Source of the DNA: Eshraghiella sp051880035
Lineage (GTDB): Bacteria; Bacillota; Clostridia; Lachnospirales; Lachnospiraceae
DNA length: 46,458 bases
Assembly: GCA_051880035.1 (NCBI GenBank)
Contig: JBJENE010000039.1
Span: forward strand, 1 to 46,458
Direction: 5' to 3'
Below, piece after piece: positions 16,321 through 24,758 of this stretch (positions within the stretch are counted from its first letter, which is position 1; each line of letters begins with the position of its first letter). A program made the position numbers and the translations under genes. The notes under the pieces were generated by a model, which was given only the letters and a program-made list of their open reading frames with translations, was not told the DNA's origin and searched no databases.

Positions 16321-17706
16321 ATGGATAAAGAAAATAACAAAAAACAGTCTATATGCAAAAGAATAATTATTTTTACCATTCCTTTATGGATTTTTATGGC
16401 ATGTTTTATGATATGCCTTATTTTTGGTGTAAGAACCCATAATAAGACAATGGACCGCTATGAAAAGAACTATTATACAATAGCTGACGCCGTGTTTGAT
16501 GTGGATACTTTTGAGAACAGTATGAACCAATATATAAAAATTGGCGGCAAGGATAATCTGGAAGCGGTACAGAAAGATTTTTCAGTAGCAAGGGAAGCGT
16601 TCAGGAATCTTCATACACAGAGATTTTCTTATTCCGACACAGTCAAGGATGAGATTGAGACTATGAATGAAGTATTCATATATCTTAGCAATGCCATGGA
16701 GGATATTACCGATTATTCCAGGATGGATATAGTTAACGGGGAATATTCACAGAATATTTCTCCATGTATTTCGGAAATCAATGTTTCATTTTCAAAGATT
16801 CTTGCCATGGTTTCCTCAGAATACAATAATGCATATACAGGCATCCGGGGCAAGATTGTGACATCGGAAGTTCTGCTTGGAATTTCAGGGGCGGGAATTG
16901 TATTATGGATAGTTGTGTTTGTATTATTTATCCGCAGAAAGATAATAACTCCTATCAGAAATGTAACGGATTGGACCAGACTGTTTAATGAAGGATATGC
17001 CGAGATGGCGGACCTTACATTTGAAAATAATGATGAGTTCAAGGAACTGTATGATTCATTTAATTTTGTCAAAAAGAAACTTTTTGAAGCCAACAGTCTT
17101 ATTAAGGAGAATGAAGAAGCCCTGCTAAGACTCAGAAGGGAAGAGGAACACAAGCAGAAATTCGTTGAGAAACTCTATGCGGAGAAGCGTGAAAAAGAAA
17201 ATATCAGTGTTGTAGCCAAGCATGACGGACTTACGGGATTATTTAACAGAAGAACCTTTGACATTATGGTTGATGAATTTATGAGCAGACGGCCGGAAGG
17301 CGTTGAAGGTGCACTTTATCTTATTGACATGGACTATTTTAAGGGTGTCAATGACACTATGGGACATCTTGCCGGTGATGAAGCGTTAAAGACTCTTGCC
17401 GGTGTCATGAGAATTATTTTTCCGGAGGATTATCTGGGAAGATATGGCGGAGACGAATTTGTGGTTTTCATTCATGGATATAAGTCAGAAGAGCAGATTA
17501 ACAATCTTGCAGCGGAACTGGTTGATAAGATGGACAGAAGATTTGAGATGGACGGTAAAGCTGTTAATCTTTCAGTCAGTGTGGGTATTGCATTGTCGGA
17601 CGGAGTATCGGAATATTCGGAACTCTATATGCGCGCTGACAAAGCCTTATATACTTCCAAGGAGAACGGAAGAAACAGATATACAATGTATTCTGATAAT
17701 TTATGA
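16321..17706 (+). CDS. Membrane diguanylate cyclase (GGDEF domain)
   Basis: 461 residues. One membrane segment near residues 15-37, an extracytoplasmic sensor-like helical region (about 40-180), a second segment (about 185-205), a HAMP-like linker and coiled coil (about 210-295), then a GGDEF domain (about 300-455). The active site is intact: HDGLTGLFNRRTFD, DMDYFKGVNDTMGHLAGDEAL and RYGGDEF (GGDEF at 376-380). It should make c-di-GMP from two GTP. The inhibitory RxxD site five residues upstream is absent (FPED there). The ATG at 16321 follows AGGGG; the ORF extension to 16288 lacks a ribosome site. Its last codons overlap the convergent ATPase gene by six bases. Confidence 0.92.
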   Translation: MDKENNKKQSICKRIIIFTIPLWIFMACFMICLIFGVRTHNKTMDRYEKNYYTIADAVFDVDTFENSMNQYIKIGGKDNLEAVQKDFSVAREAFRNLHTQRFSYSDTVKDEIETMNEVFIYLSNAMEDITDYSRMDIVNGEYSQNISPCISEINVSFSKILAMVSSEYNNAYTGIRGKIVTSEVLLGISGAGIVLWIVVFVLFIRRKIITPIRNVTDWTRLFNEGYAEMADLTFENNDEFKELYDSFNFVKKKLFEANSLIKENEEALLRLRREEEHKQKFVEKLYAEKREKENISVVAKHDGLTGLFNRRTFDIMVDEFMSRRPEGVEGALYLIDMDYFKGVNDTMGHLAGDEALKTLAGVMRIIFPEDYLGRYGGDEFVVFIHGYKSEEQINNLAAELVDKMDRRFEMDGKAVNLSVSVGIALSDGVSEYSELYMRADKALYTSKENGRNRYTMYSDNL

Positions 17707-18279
17707 TGGGATTTCTATGATATCGGAATCAAAATATAAAGCCTCGGAAGAATCGTGGGTAATTAAAATCACGGTTTTGCCTGAGGTTTTTTCTTTTACA
17801 TAGGATTTAACGGATTCGTATGTGGAAGCATCAAGCCCCTTAAAAGGTTCATCCATTATAAGTACATCATAAGGAGCCATAACGGCACGCAGAATTGCCA
17901 CACGGCGTTTCATGCCGCCGCTTAATTTGCTGACCTTAACATTCTCTGAGCCGGAAAGGCCCATTGCATTAATTGCGGTAATAATATCCCGGGCGGAATA
18001 ATTGTCTGCTGCGGTCAGTTTAATATTGCGGTATACGGAAATGCCTTCGCAAAGCCTGTTTTCCTGAAATACGGCTGAAAATCTGCATTTGTCGGGAAGA
18101 GCAATAGTGCCTTCATATGAAACAAGTCCCATAAGGGCATTAATGATTGATGTTTTACCGATTCCCGACTGCCCCATTAAAGCAGTATACCGGCTTTTGC
18201 GGATGCTGCATGAGAAATCAGAGATAACTGTCTTATCTTCGTATTTAATCCGTAAAGAAGTGATTTGAATATTACTCAT
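17701..18279 (-). CDS. Short ABC transporter ATP-binding protein (NitT/TauT-type system)
   Basis: 192 residues, shorter than the usual ~250. Walker A is GQSGIGKTS, signature LSGGMKRRVAILRAV, Walker B VLIMDEPFKGLD and switch ITHDSSEA, so the catalytic core is complete. The missing part is the C-terminal extension and some of the helical region. It is the last gene of a binding protein - permease - ATPase unit; its start overlaps the permease end by 8 bases. Its stop overlaps the stop of the convergent GGDEF gene. Confidence 0.88.
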   Translation of the reverse strand: MSNIQITSLRIKYEDKTVISDFSCSIRKSRYTALMGQSGIGKTSIINALMGLVSYEGTIALPDKCRFSAVFQENRLCEGISVYRNIKLTAADNYSARDIITAINAMGLSGSENVKVSKLSGGMKRRVAILRAVMAPYDVLIMDEPFKGLDASTYESVKSYVKEKTSGKTVILITHDSSEALYFDSDIIEIPS

Positions 18280-19033
18280 TATAAATTCCTCCCAGGGCTT
18301 TTCCGATGCAGGTTAAAATAAGTGTGATAAGTTTTTCACAAAGAAAACTTATTAATACGATTGCAGCCGTCCATGCGAACAGCTTAGGGGTTTCAAGATA
18401 TAATTTTGCCTTGTAAAGCTCGTTTCCTATGGAGTTTTTAATAAGTCCGATTATTTCGGCTGCGATGCCGGATTTCCATGCAAAGCCCATAGCCACGGAA
18501 CAGGATGCGGTCAACGGATGGATAGCCGACGGTATATAGACATAACGGATTTTCTTCAATGGAGACAGCTTAAATACTACGGCAAAATCAAGCATTTTTC
18601 TGTCGGTATTTTTTAGCGCTGATAAAAGTCCGGTATATACAACCGGGAGAACCATAAATGAAGAAATCAGTATGGAAAGATTCTTTGAATTAATCCATAA
18701 AAGTGCAAGAATCACAAATGAAGCTACGGGTACTGCTTTGATAACTCTTATCGGAACCGAAAAAAAGGATTCCAAAAACGAAAATCTGCAGGCAAGTGAT
18801 GCAAAAAGAATTCCCCCGCCCATACCGATAAGAAAGCCCTTTAATATGCCTGAAAGCGATACAAGAACACTCTGATAGAATTCTTTTGTGACAGCAAGAC
18901 TGCAAAAAGCCTTAAGTGTATCCACCGGGCCGGGGAGAAATATCTTCTTGTCAATAAAAAAGGCCGCAATGAACCAGAGAAAAATCCAGATTGCAATACA
19001 GATTGTAGTTGTAAGGATTTTTTTCTTATTCAT
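18272..19033 (-). CDS. ABC transporter permease (NitT/TauT type)
   Basis: 253 residues with about six hydrophobic segments and an EAA-like loop (LKKIRYVYIPSAIHPLTASC, about residues 160-180). It is a distant relative of the permease at 12251-13045. It would form the membrane channel with the ATPase downstream and receive substrate from the lipoprotein encoded 22 bases upstream. Substrate unknown. Confidence 0.87.
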   Translation of the reverse strand: MNKKKILTTTICIAIWIFLWFIAAFFIDKKIFLPGPVDTLKAFCSLAVTKEFYQSVLVSLSGILKGFLIGMGGGILFASLACRFSFLESFFSVPIRVIKAVPVASFVILALLWINSKNLSILISSFMVLPVVYTGLLSALKNTDRKMLDFAVVFKLSPLKKIRYVYIPSAIHPLTASCSVAMGFAWKSGIAAEIIGLIKNSIGNELYKAKLYLETPKLFAWTAAIVLISFLCEKLITLILTCIGKALGGIYNE

Positions 19034-19055
19034 TGGGCCTCCGGTCAGTCAATTC

Positions 19056-20093
19056 TTAGTAAAAAATATTTTCATCAGGCAGATTGCCGCCTACTGCAGC
19101 AGGGTTCTGGTTGAATAAAACGGTAAGGTATGAAAGCACCTTTGTCTGCATTTCTTCACCGGTCATGAAAGTAACATTGCATTCAGGGATTGCCTTCTTG
19201 GCTACGGCTGCCTTAAATATGTCAAATTTCTCTACGAGATCGGCACATTCATCAGTGTTACTGTTGGCATATTCGGCAGAAGCCTTGTATTCGTTAAGAA
19301 AAGCCTCAAACTGTTCAGGATGTTCGTTGATAAACTCTTTGCGGGCTATCAAAACGCCTGTAACAACAGTGCTGTTCTCGTCAAGTTTTTCCCATTCTTC
19401 GGTAACATCAAGGGCAACCTTAAGATTCTCGTCGGCACCTGTTGCTATTGTGACATAAGGCTGAGGAAGCATTACAACTGCGGAACTCATTTCGGAAACC
19501 TTTGAAACTACTTCTGAAGCTTCTGAAAGAAATTCTATTGTAACATCATTATCCGGGTCGATGCCGTTGGAGCTTAAAAGATATCTGAGTGTGTATTCAG
19601 GAGTTGTACCCTGACCTGTTGTGTATATTGTTTTTCCGTTTAAATCGGCAACGGATTCAATGTTTTCACCTTTTTCAAGGATATAGAGAACACCCAGTGT
19701 ATTGACTGCGGCAATTACTACCTGTCCCTCTGTTTTGTTATAAAGCACTGATGCAAGGTTACATGGAACGGCAGCAACATCGATTTCGCCTTTAACAATT
19801 CCTGCGGAAATTTCGTCGGCTGTACCGTGTATTGAATAATTGTATTTGTTGATTGTTGTACCCTCATCGGAATCCGCAAAAAGTTTTACAAGTCCGATGC
19901 TTGTAGGGCCTTTGAGGGAAGCAATGTTAAAATCACATCCCGTAAGCTCTGCTTCTGTGGATTGGGTGGAGTCTTCTGCAACTGTTGTTGGCTCTGTAGA
20001 GCCGGTTTCGGTATTCGTATCTTTCTTACCGCATGCAGTAAATGATAAAAGCATTGCTCCGATAAGAAGAAGTGATAAAATTTTCTTTTTCAT
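19056..20093 (-). CDS. ABC transporter substrate-binding lipoprotein (SsuA/TauA/NMT1-like)
   Basis: 345 residues. The signal peptide MKKKILSLLLIGAMLLSFTA precedes lipobox Cys21. A Thr/Glu/Ser-rich tether (about 24-50) leads to a two-lobed binding domain with family features (GTADEISAGIVKGEIDVAAVP, VADLNGKTIYTTGQGTTPEYTLRYLL). The family binds sulfonates, thiamine pyrimidine, nitrate, aromatic acids and others; the ligand cannot be assigned. First gene of the minus-strand importer unit with promoter at 20130-20158. It might also serve the binding-protein-less importer at 12251-13802, which is inference only. Confidence 0.9.
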   Translation of the reverse strand: MKKKILSLLLIGAMLLSFTACGKKDTNTETGSTEPTTVAEDSTQSTEAELTGCDFNIASLKGPTSIGLVKLFADSDEGTTINKYNYSIHGTADEISAGIVKGEIDVAAVPCNLASVLYNKTEGQVVIAAVNTLGVLYILEKGENIESVADLNGKTIYTTGQGTTPEYTLRYLLSSNGIDPDNDVTIEFLSEASEVVSKVSEMSSAVVMLPQPYVTIATGADENLKVALDVTEEWEKLDENSTVVTGVLIARKEFINEHPEQFEAFLNEYKASAEYANSNTDECADLVEKFDIFKAAVAKKAIPECNVTFMTGEEMQTKVLSYLTVLFNQNPAAVGGNLPDENIFY

Positions 20094-20129
20094 ATTATGT
20101 CCTTCCTTTATATATTTTTTAGCAAATTC

Positions 20130-20158
20130 ATTATAGCGGATAGATTATAAGATAGCAA
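20130..20158 (-). promoter_or_regulatory. Promoter of the substrate-binding protein unit
   Basis: On the minus strand TTGCTA and consensus TATAAT with a 17-base spacer. It lies back to back with the promoter at 20196-20224. Confidence 0.7.
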
Positions 20159-20195
20159 GAAGTGATTGAGATTTCCCGGATTATCCAAGTTTATC

Positions 20196-20224
20196 TTGAA
20201 AATAGGAAAATAGTTTATTATTAT
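20196..20224 (+). promoter_or_regulatory. Promoter of the natAB - exporter - tldDE operon
   Basis: TTGAAA and TATTAT with a 17-base spacer, about 47 bases before the first start codon. Confidence 0.7.
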
Positions 20225-20270
20225 GTATGTACTTGGCTAAATAATATGTGGAAGAGAGGTAATATTTACT

Positions 20271-21047
20271 ATGATTGAGATTAATAACCTGACTAAGGTA
20301 TATAAACTTACCACCAGACAGATGCAGAAGCAGAAAACAAAGAACAGCATAAAGGTTGCTGTAAACGATCTGTCTTTGAAGGCCGAAAGAGGGGAGATAT
20401 ACGGAATATTAGGACCTAACGGAGCCGGAAAGACTACCACGCTGCGTTGTCTTGCCACACTTCTTAAGCCTACGGAGGGAACCATAACGGTTGACGGATT
20501 TGATACTGTTAAGGACTCGGAGGAAGTCAGAAACAGAATCAGTTTTCTGACAAACGATATTAAGCTTGATCCTCAGTTTTCGGTTGACTACCTTTTCGGA
20601 TTTTTCGGAAAGCTTCACGGAATACCGGAGGAGCAGCTGGAGAAACGCCAAAAAGAACTTTTCGAATATTTTGAAATAACAGGCTTTAAGGATAAGAAGA
20701 TAGAGGAACTGTCTACAGGAATGAAGCAGAAAGCCGCTATCGCAGTATGTCTTGTTCATGACCCGGATATAATTATTTTTGATGAGCCTACCTCAGGTCT
20801 TGATATTATTACGGCAAGACTTGTTACTGATTATCTTAAAAAGCTTCGTGATGACGGAAAACTTGTACTGATTTCCACCCATATTATGAGCGAAGCCGAA
20901 AAACTCTGCGACCGTATAGGTATTATAATAGACGGAAAAAAGGTTTGTGACGCAACACTTCCTCAGATATATGAACAGTATAATACGGATAATCTTGAAG
21001 ATGCATTTTTTGAAATGTATAAGCTTAATCATAAGGAGGAAGTGTAA
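20271..21047 (+). CDS. natA: ABC exporter ATP-binding protein, NatA type
   Basis: 258 residues. Walker A GPNGAGKTTT, signature LSTGMKQKAAIA (variant of LSGGQ), Walker B IIIFDEPTSGLD and switch STHIMSEAE place it in the ABC-2 drug/Na+ export class; the N-terminus with the inserted QMQKQKTKNS segment and the partner gene resemble the sodium extruder NatAB. The stop and the next start overlap as TAATG, showing tight coupling with the permease. First gene of a six-gene operon running to 27418. Confidence 0.85.
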   Translation: MIEINNLTKVYKLTTRQMQKQKTKNSIKVAVNDLSLKAERGEIYGILGPNGAGKTTTLRCLATLLKPTEGTITVDGFDTVKDSEEVRNRISFLTNDIKLDPQFSVDYLFGFFGKLHGIPEEQLEKRQKELFEYFEITGFKDKKIEELSTGMKQKAAIAVCLVHDPDIIIFDEPTSGLDIITARLVTDYLKKLRDDGKLVLISTHIMSEAEKLCDRIGIIIDGKKVCDATLPQIYEQYNTDNLEDAFFEMYKLNHKEEV

Positions 21048-22261
21048 TGAACGGATTGAAAACCATTATTAATAAAGAATTGAGCAGAGTATTCAAGGAT
21101 AAAAAGATGATTTTTTCCATGTTTGTGCTGCCGATTATTCTTGTGGGAGGAATTTTTCTCCTTGTGTTTGCTTTGATTTCCAATATGATGGAAGGTATTG
21201 AGAACCATGTTTCAACCGTATACATCCAGTATGCGCCGGATGATTTTAGAGGTCTTATAAGCTCCGAAGAAGGACTGGATCTTAAGTTTTTTACTGATGA
21301 CCTTGATATGGAAACTGCAAAGGCGGATATTAAGGACGGAAATCTGGATCTTGTAATCGTATTTCCTGAAAATTTCTCGGAAACGGTTAAAAATGATGAG
21401 ACGAAGGTATTACAGGTGTCCACATACTATAATCCTTCAGAGGATTATTCTTCAGAGGCAAGAACCAAATTTGTGGAAGGCTACCTTGAAGTATACAGAC
21501 AGAGCCTGGTGGCAGAACGTGTCGGGGATATCAGCAGAATACAGGTATTTACAGTGGATTATGATAACAAAGAAAGTGTAGTTCAGGATGACGAGAAAGC
21601 CACCGGAAAAATGCTTGGAATGTTTGTACCGTATCTGATCACCATGATGATTTTTGCCGGAGCCATGGGACTAGGAATTGACTCCATTGCAGGTGAAAAA
21701 GAAAGAGGTACAATGGCAAGCCTTTTGCTTACGCCTGTTAAGAGGGTAAATATTGTTTTGGGTAAAATAATAGCAATAGGAATACTTTCAATTATGAGTG
21801 CGATGGTATACATTGTTACAATGCTCATTGCACTGCCTGCGGGAATGAAGATGATTGGAGACGGAGGCGCATTTGAAGGACTGGCAATTTCCTTTACACC
21901 TGTTCAGATTGCTGAGCTTATAGTACTTATCCTCGGTATCGTACTTATGTATGTGGCAATTATCAGCATTGTTTCGGTACTCGCAAAGGACAATAAACAG
22001 GCACAGACATATATTATGCCTATATATATGGTGGTAATTGTTGCAGGAATGATTACGATGTATTCTTCCGGGGAATCATCTTTCGGAAGTTACCTTATTC
22101 CTGTATTCAATTCCTCGGTTGCATTCAGGGGTATTTTTACAAGGGAAATAACCCTACCTGAGTTTGCGGCTGCGGCAGCAGTGACATATGGATTTGCCGC
22201 AGTGATTATCGCCCTGACCACAAGGGCTTTCAAAAGCGAAAAAATTATGTTTAATGCATAA
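21047..22261 (+). CDS. natB: ABC-2 type permease, NatB-like
   Basis: 404 residues. One N-terminal membrane segment (about 24-45), a large outer domain (about 50-175) and five or six further segments from about residue 185, including AGEKERGTMASLLLTPVKR, the coupling motif of ABC-2 exporters such as NatB. With the ATPase upstream it probably exports sodium, a peptide or another toxic compound. It directly precedes another ABC exporter after 14 bases. Confidence 0.85.
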   Translation: MNGLKTIINKELSRVFKDKKMIFSMFVLPIILVGGIFLLVFALISNMMEGIENHVSTVYIQYAPDDFRGLISSEEGLDLKFFTDDLDMETAKADIKDGNLDLVIVFPENFSETVKNDETKVLQVSTYYNPSEDYSSEARTKFVEGYLEVYRQSLVAERVGDISRIQVFTVDYDNKESVVQDDEKATGKMLGMFVPYLITMMIFAGAMGLGIDSIAGEKERGTMASLLLTPVKRVNIVLGKIIAIGILSIMSAMVYIVTMLIALPAGMKMIGDGGAFEGLAISFTPVQIAELIVLILGIVLMYVAIISIVSVLAKDNKQAQTYIMPIYMVVIVAGMITMYSSGESSFGSYLIPVFNSSVAFRGIFTREITLPEFAAAAAVTYGFAAVIIALTTRAFKSEKIMFNA

Positions 22262-22275
22262 CAGGAGATGATACT

Positions 22276-24090
22276 TTGAAGAAAAGACAGCAGGCAGACA
22301 GTAAAAGTTTTCCGAATGAATTTTCCCGGATTGAAGACGGCTGCATAAGCTGCTACGAGCGCAATAAAAATAAACCGCTTAAGGTGGTAATAGGTCTTTA
22401 TAAGGGAAATTATCATAAGTTTGTACTTTCGGCGCTTTTTTTCATATTAAAACACAGTTGTGTATGGGTACTTCCCATCGTAACTGCCAATATTATTAAT
22501 ATAGCTACAAGGCAGACAGAAGGGGACTATAAAAACATCCTATACAATATGCTTCTGGTATTGGTGCTTGTTGCCATAAATTATCCTATGAATTATCTTT
22601 TTACCAGATGCAGAAGTATGGCAGTGCGTTCTGCAGAGGCAGGCTTAAGAGGAGCCCTTGTCCGTAAACTGCAGCAGCTTTCCATTTCATACCATACGGA
22701 GATGCAGTCGGGAAGACTTCAGTCAAAGGTAATGCGTGATGTGGAGGCAATTGAAACCCTGTCCGAGCAGTTGTTTGTTAATATTATGACAATCGCCCTG
22801 AATCTTATAGTGGCAATTACGGTGACCGGTATGACAAGTGCAATTGTTCTTTTGTTTTTTGTACTGTCGGCTCCTGTTGCAGCTGCCACAATCTTCTTTT
22901 TCAGGCGTAAAATCAGAACAAGCAATGCCGATTTCCGTAAAGAGATGGAAGAGACAAGTGCAAGGGTTATGGAAATGGTGGAGATGATTCCGGTTACAAG
23001 AGCACATGCCCTTGAAAAGGAAGAAATCAACAAAATGGAGGGCCAGCTGCGCCATGTGGCCAAAACCGGATACCGGCTTGATATAATTCAGGCGAATTTC
23101 GGGGCAGTGGGCTGGTGCGTATTTCAGGGCTTCCAGATTCTGTGCCTGGGCTTTACCGGATATCTGGCTTACAAGGGGATGATTAAGGTGGGAGACATTA
23201 CCATGTATCAGACCTACTTTGGCAATATTGTGGGACAGATAACCTCATTTTTAAGTCTTCTTCCTATTATTTCAAAAGGTATCGAGTCTGTTAATTCGGT
23301 AGGAGAAGTACTTCTTGCCAATGATGTGGAAGATAATTCCGGCAAGAAAAAAATTGATGATATAAAAGGCGGCTTTGAGTTTAAAAATGTAGTGTTTTCA
23401 TACGAGGATAATAAAAATGTTCTTTCCGGTCTTAATCTTAAGGTGAAAGCAGGAGAGACAGTGGCCCTGGTGGGTGAATCGGGGGCAGGCAAAACAACAA
23501 TCCTTAATCTTGTAATAGGATTTATGAAACCGGATTCGGGAGAAATACTTCTGGACGGCGAAAATCTTAACGATATCAATTTGAGAAGTTACAGAAAACA
23601 TATTGCAGTGGTTCCGCAGAATTCAATTCTCTTCTCCGGAACCATCAGGGAAAATATTACATACGGCCTGAAAAATGTAAGTGACGAGAAACTGAATGAA
23701 GTTATAAAGGCTGCCAATCTTTCTGAGTTTGTGGAATCCCTTCCGGCCGGCTTAGATACGGTGGTGGGAGAACACGGCGGAAGATTAAGCGGAGGACAGC
23801 GTCAGAGAATAAGTATCGCAAGAGCGTTAATCCGCGAACCTAAGGTAATAGTTCTTGATGAAGCTACATCCGCATTGGACAGCGTTTCCGAAAAGGAAAT
23901 ACAGGAAGCTTTGGAAAATCTTAAGAATGAAAGAACCACATTTGTGGTTGCCCACAGACTTTCCACAATCAGGAATGCTGATAAAATAGCCGTTATTGAT
24001 AAAGGCGTACTCGCCGAGTACGGAACATATGACGAACTAATGGAAGCGGGAGGAGAGTTCTATAAGCTCCGCAGGCTGCAGATAGAATAG
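22276..24090 (+). CDS. ABC exporter half-transporter (MdlB/MsbA type)
   Basis: 604 residues. A six-segment transmembrane domain (about 50-330) is fused to an ATPase with Walker A GESGAGKTT, signature LSGGQRQRISIARAL, Walker B VIVLDEATSALD and switch AHRLST. It should act as a homodimer exporting lipids, drugs or peptides. Start: a TTG at 22276 placed eight bases after AGGAG; the nearby ATG is out of frame. No protease C39 domain is present. It is in an operon with NatAB-like, HAD and TldD/TldE genes, which raises the possibility of peptide substrates. Confidence 0.9.
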   Translation: MKKRQQADSKSFPNEFSRIEDGCISCYERNKNKPLKVVIGLYKGNYHKFVLSALFFILKHSCVWVLPIVTANIINIATRQTEGDYKNILYNMLLVLVLVAINYPMNYLFTRCRSMAVRSAEAGLRGALVRKLQQLSISYHTEMQSGRLQSKVMRDVEAIETLSEQLFVNIMTIALNLIVAITVTGMTSAIVLLFFVLSAPVAAATIFFFRRKIRTSNADFRKEMEETSARVMEMVEMIPVTRAHALEKEEINKMEGQLRHVAKTGYRLDIIQANFGAVGWCVFQGFQILCLGFTGYLAYKGMIKVGDITMYQTYFGNIVGQITSFLSLLPIISKGIESVNSVGEVLLANDVEDNSGKKKIDDIKGGFEFKNVVFSYEDNKNVLSGLNLKVKAGETVALVGESGAGKTTILNLVIGFMKPDSGEILLDGENLNDINLRSYRKHIAVVPQNSILFSGTIRENITYGLKNVSDEKLNEVIKAANLSEFVESLPAGLDTVVGEHGGRLSGGQRQRISIARALIREPKVIVLDEATSALDSVSEKEIQEALENLKNERTTFVVAHRLSTIRNADKIAVIDKGVLAEYGTYDELMEAGGEFYKLRRLQIE

Positions 24091-24098
24091 GAGTCGTA

Positions 24099-24758
24099 AT
24101 GATAAATATTGTTTTTGACATGGACGGAGTCCTTTTTGACACACAGAAAATATATACCGGAACATGGGGAGAGACAGCTAAGATTCTGGGAATCGAAAAT
24201 ATTGAAAAGCCTGCCTTTCTCTGTATTGGAAGGAACCGTAATGACCAGATAGAGATTCTTAAAGAGTTTTATCCGGCCGGTTTTCCTTTTGATGAATTTT
24301 ACAGGCTTAAAGATAAAATATTTGATGACCACATTAAAGACGGTGTTCCGCTTAAAAAGGGAACGGTAGAAATACTTAAATACCTTAAGTCGGTTAATGC
24401 AAGAGTTGCCCTGGCTTCCTCTTCCAGAATTCCTGTCATAATGCATCATCTGGAAGAAACCGGTATTCGTGAATATTTTCACGAAGTAATCGGTGGTGAT
24501 TTGGTTCTTCACAGCAAGCCAAGTCCTGACATATATCTGAAAGCATGTGAAATGCTTGGCACAGATCCGGAATCCACTTACGGAGTGGAGGATTCCTACA
24601 ACGGAATTATTGCCGCCGCCAAAGCCGGAATGAAAGTAATTATGGTTCCGGATGTGCAGCCTCCTGCACCGGAGTATGATAAGATGTTATTTAAAAGATT
24701 TGATTCTCTGATTGACTTAAGGGACTATTTTATCGAAAAGGAGAAGCATAATGGATAA
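24099..24758 (+). CDS. HAD superfamily hydrolase (phosphoglycolate phosphatase / beta-phosphoglucomutase-like)
   Basis: 219 residues. HAD motif I FDMDGVLFDT (nucleophile Asp8, acid Asp10), motif II ASSSR, motif III lysine in SKPSPD and motif IV GVEDSYNGI are all present, with a helical cap between motifs I and II. It is a phosphatase or phosphomutase of subfamily I; the substrate is not defined. TAGGAG precedes the ATG and the end overlaps tldD by 8 bases. Confidence 0.9.
   Translation: MINIVFDMDGVLFDTQKIYTGTWGETAKILGIENIEKPAFLCIGRNRNDQIEILKEFYPAGFPFDEFYRLKDKIFDDHIKDGVPLKKGTVEILKYLKSVNARVALASSSRIPVIMHHLEETGIREYFHEVIGGDLVLHSKPSPDIYLKACEMLGTDPESTYGVEDSYNGIIAAAKAGMKVIMVPDVQPPAPEYDKMLFKRFDSLIDLRDYFIEKEKHNG

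Noticed and set aside
20094..20270. Hidden peptide gene (RiPP precursor) before the exporter-TldDE operon
   Set aside because: No short ORF with a ribosome site and leader/core pattern is seen; the region is occupied by divergent promoters.
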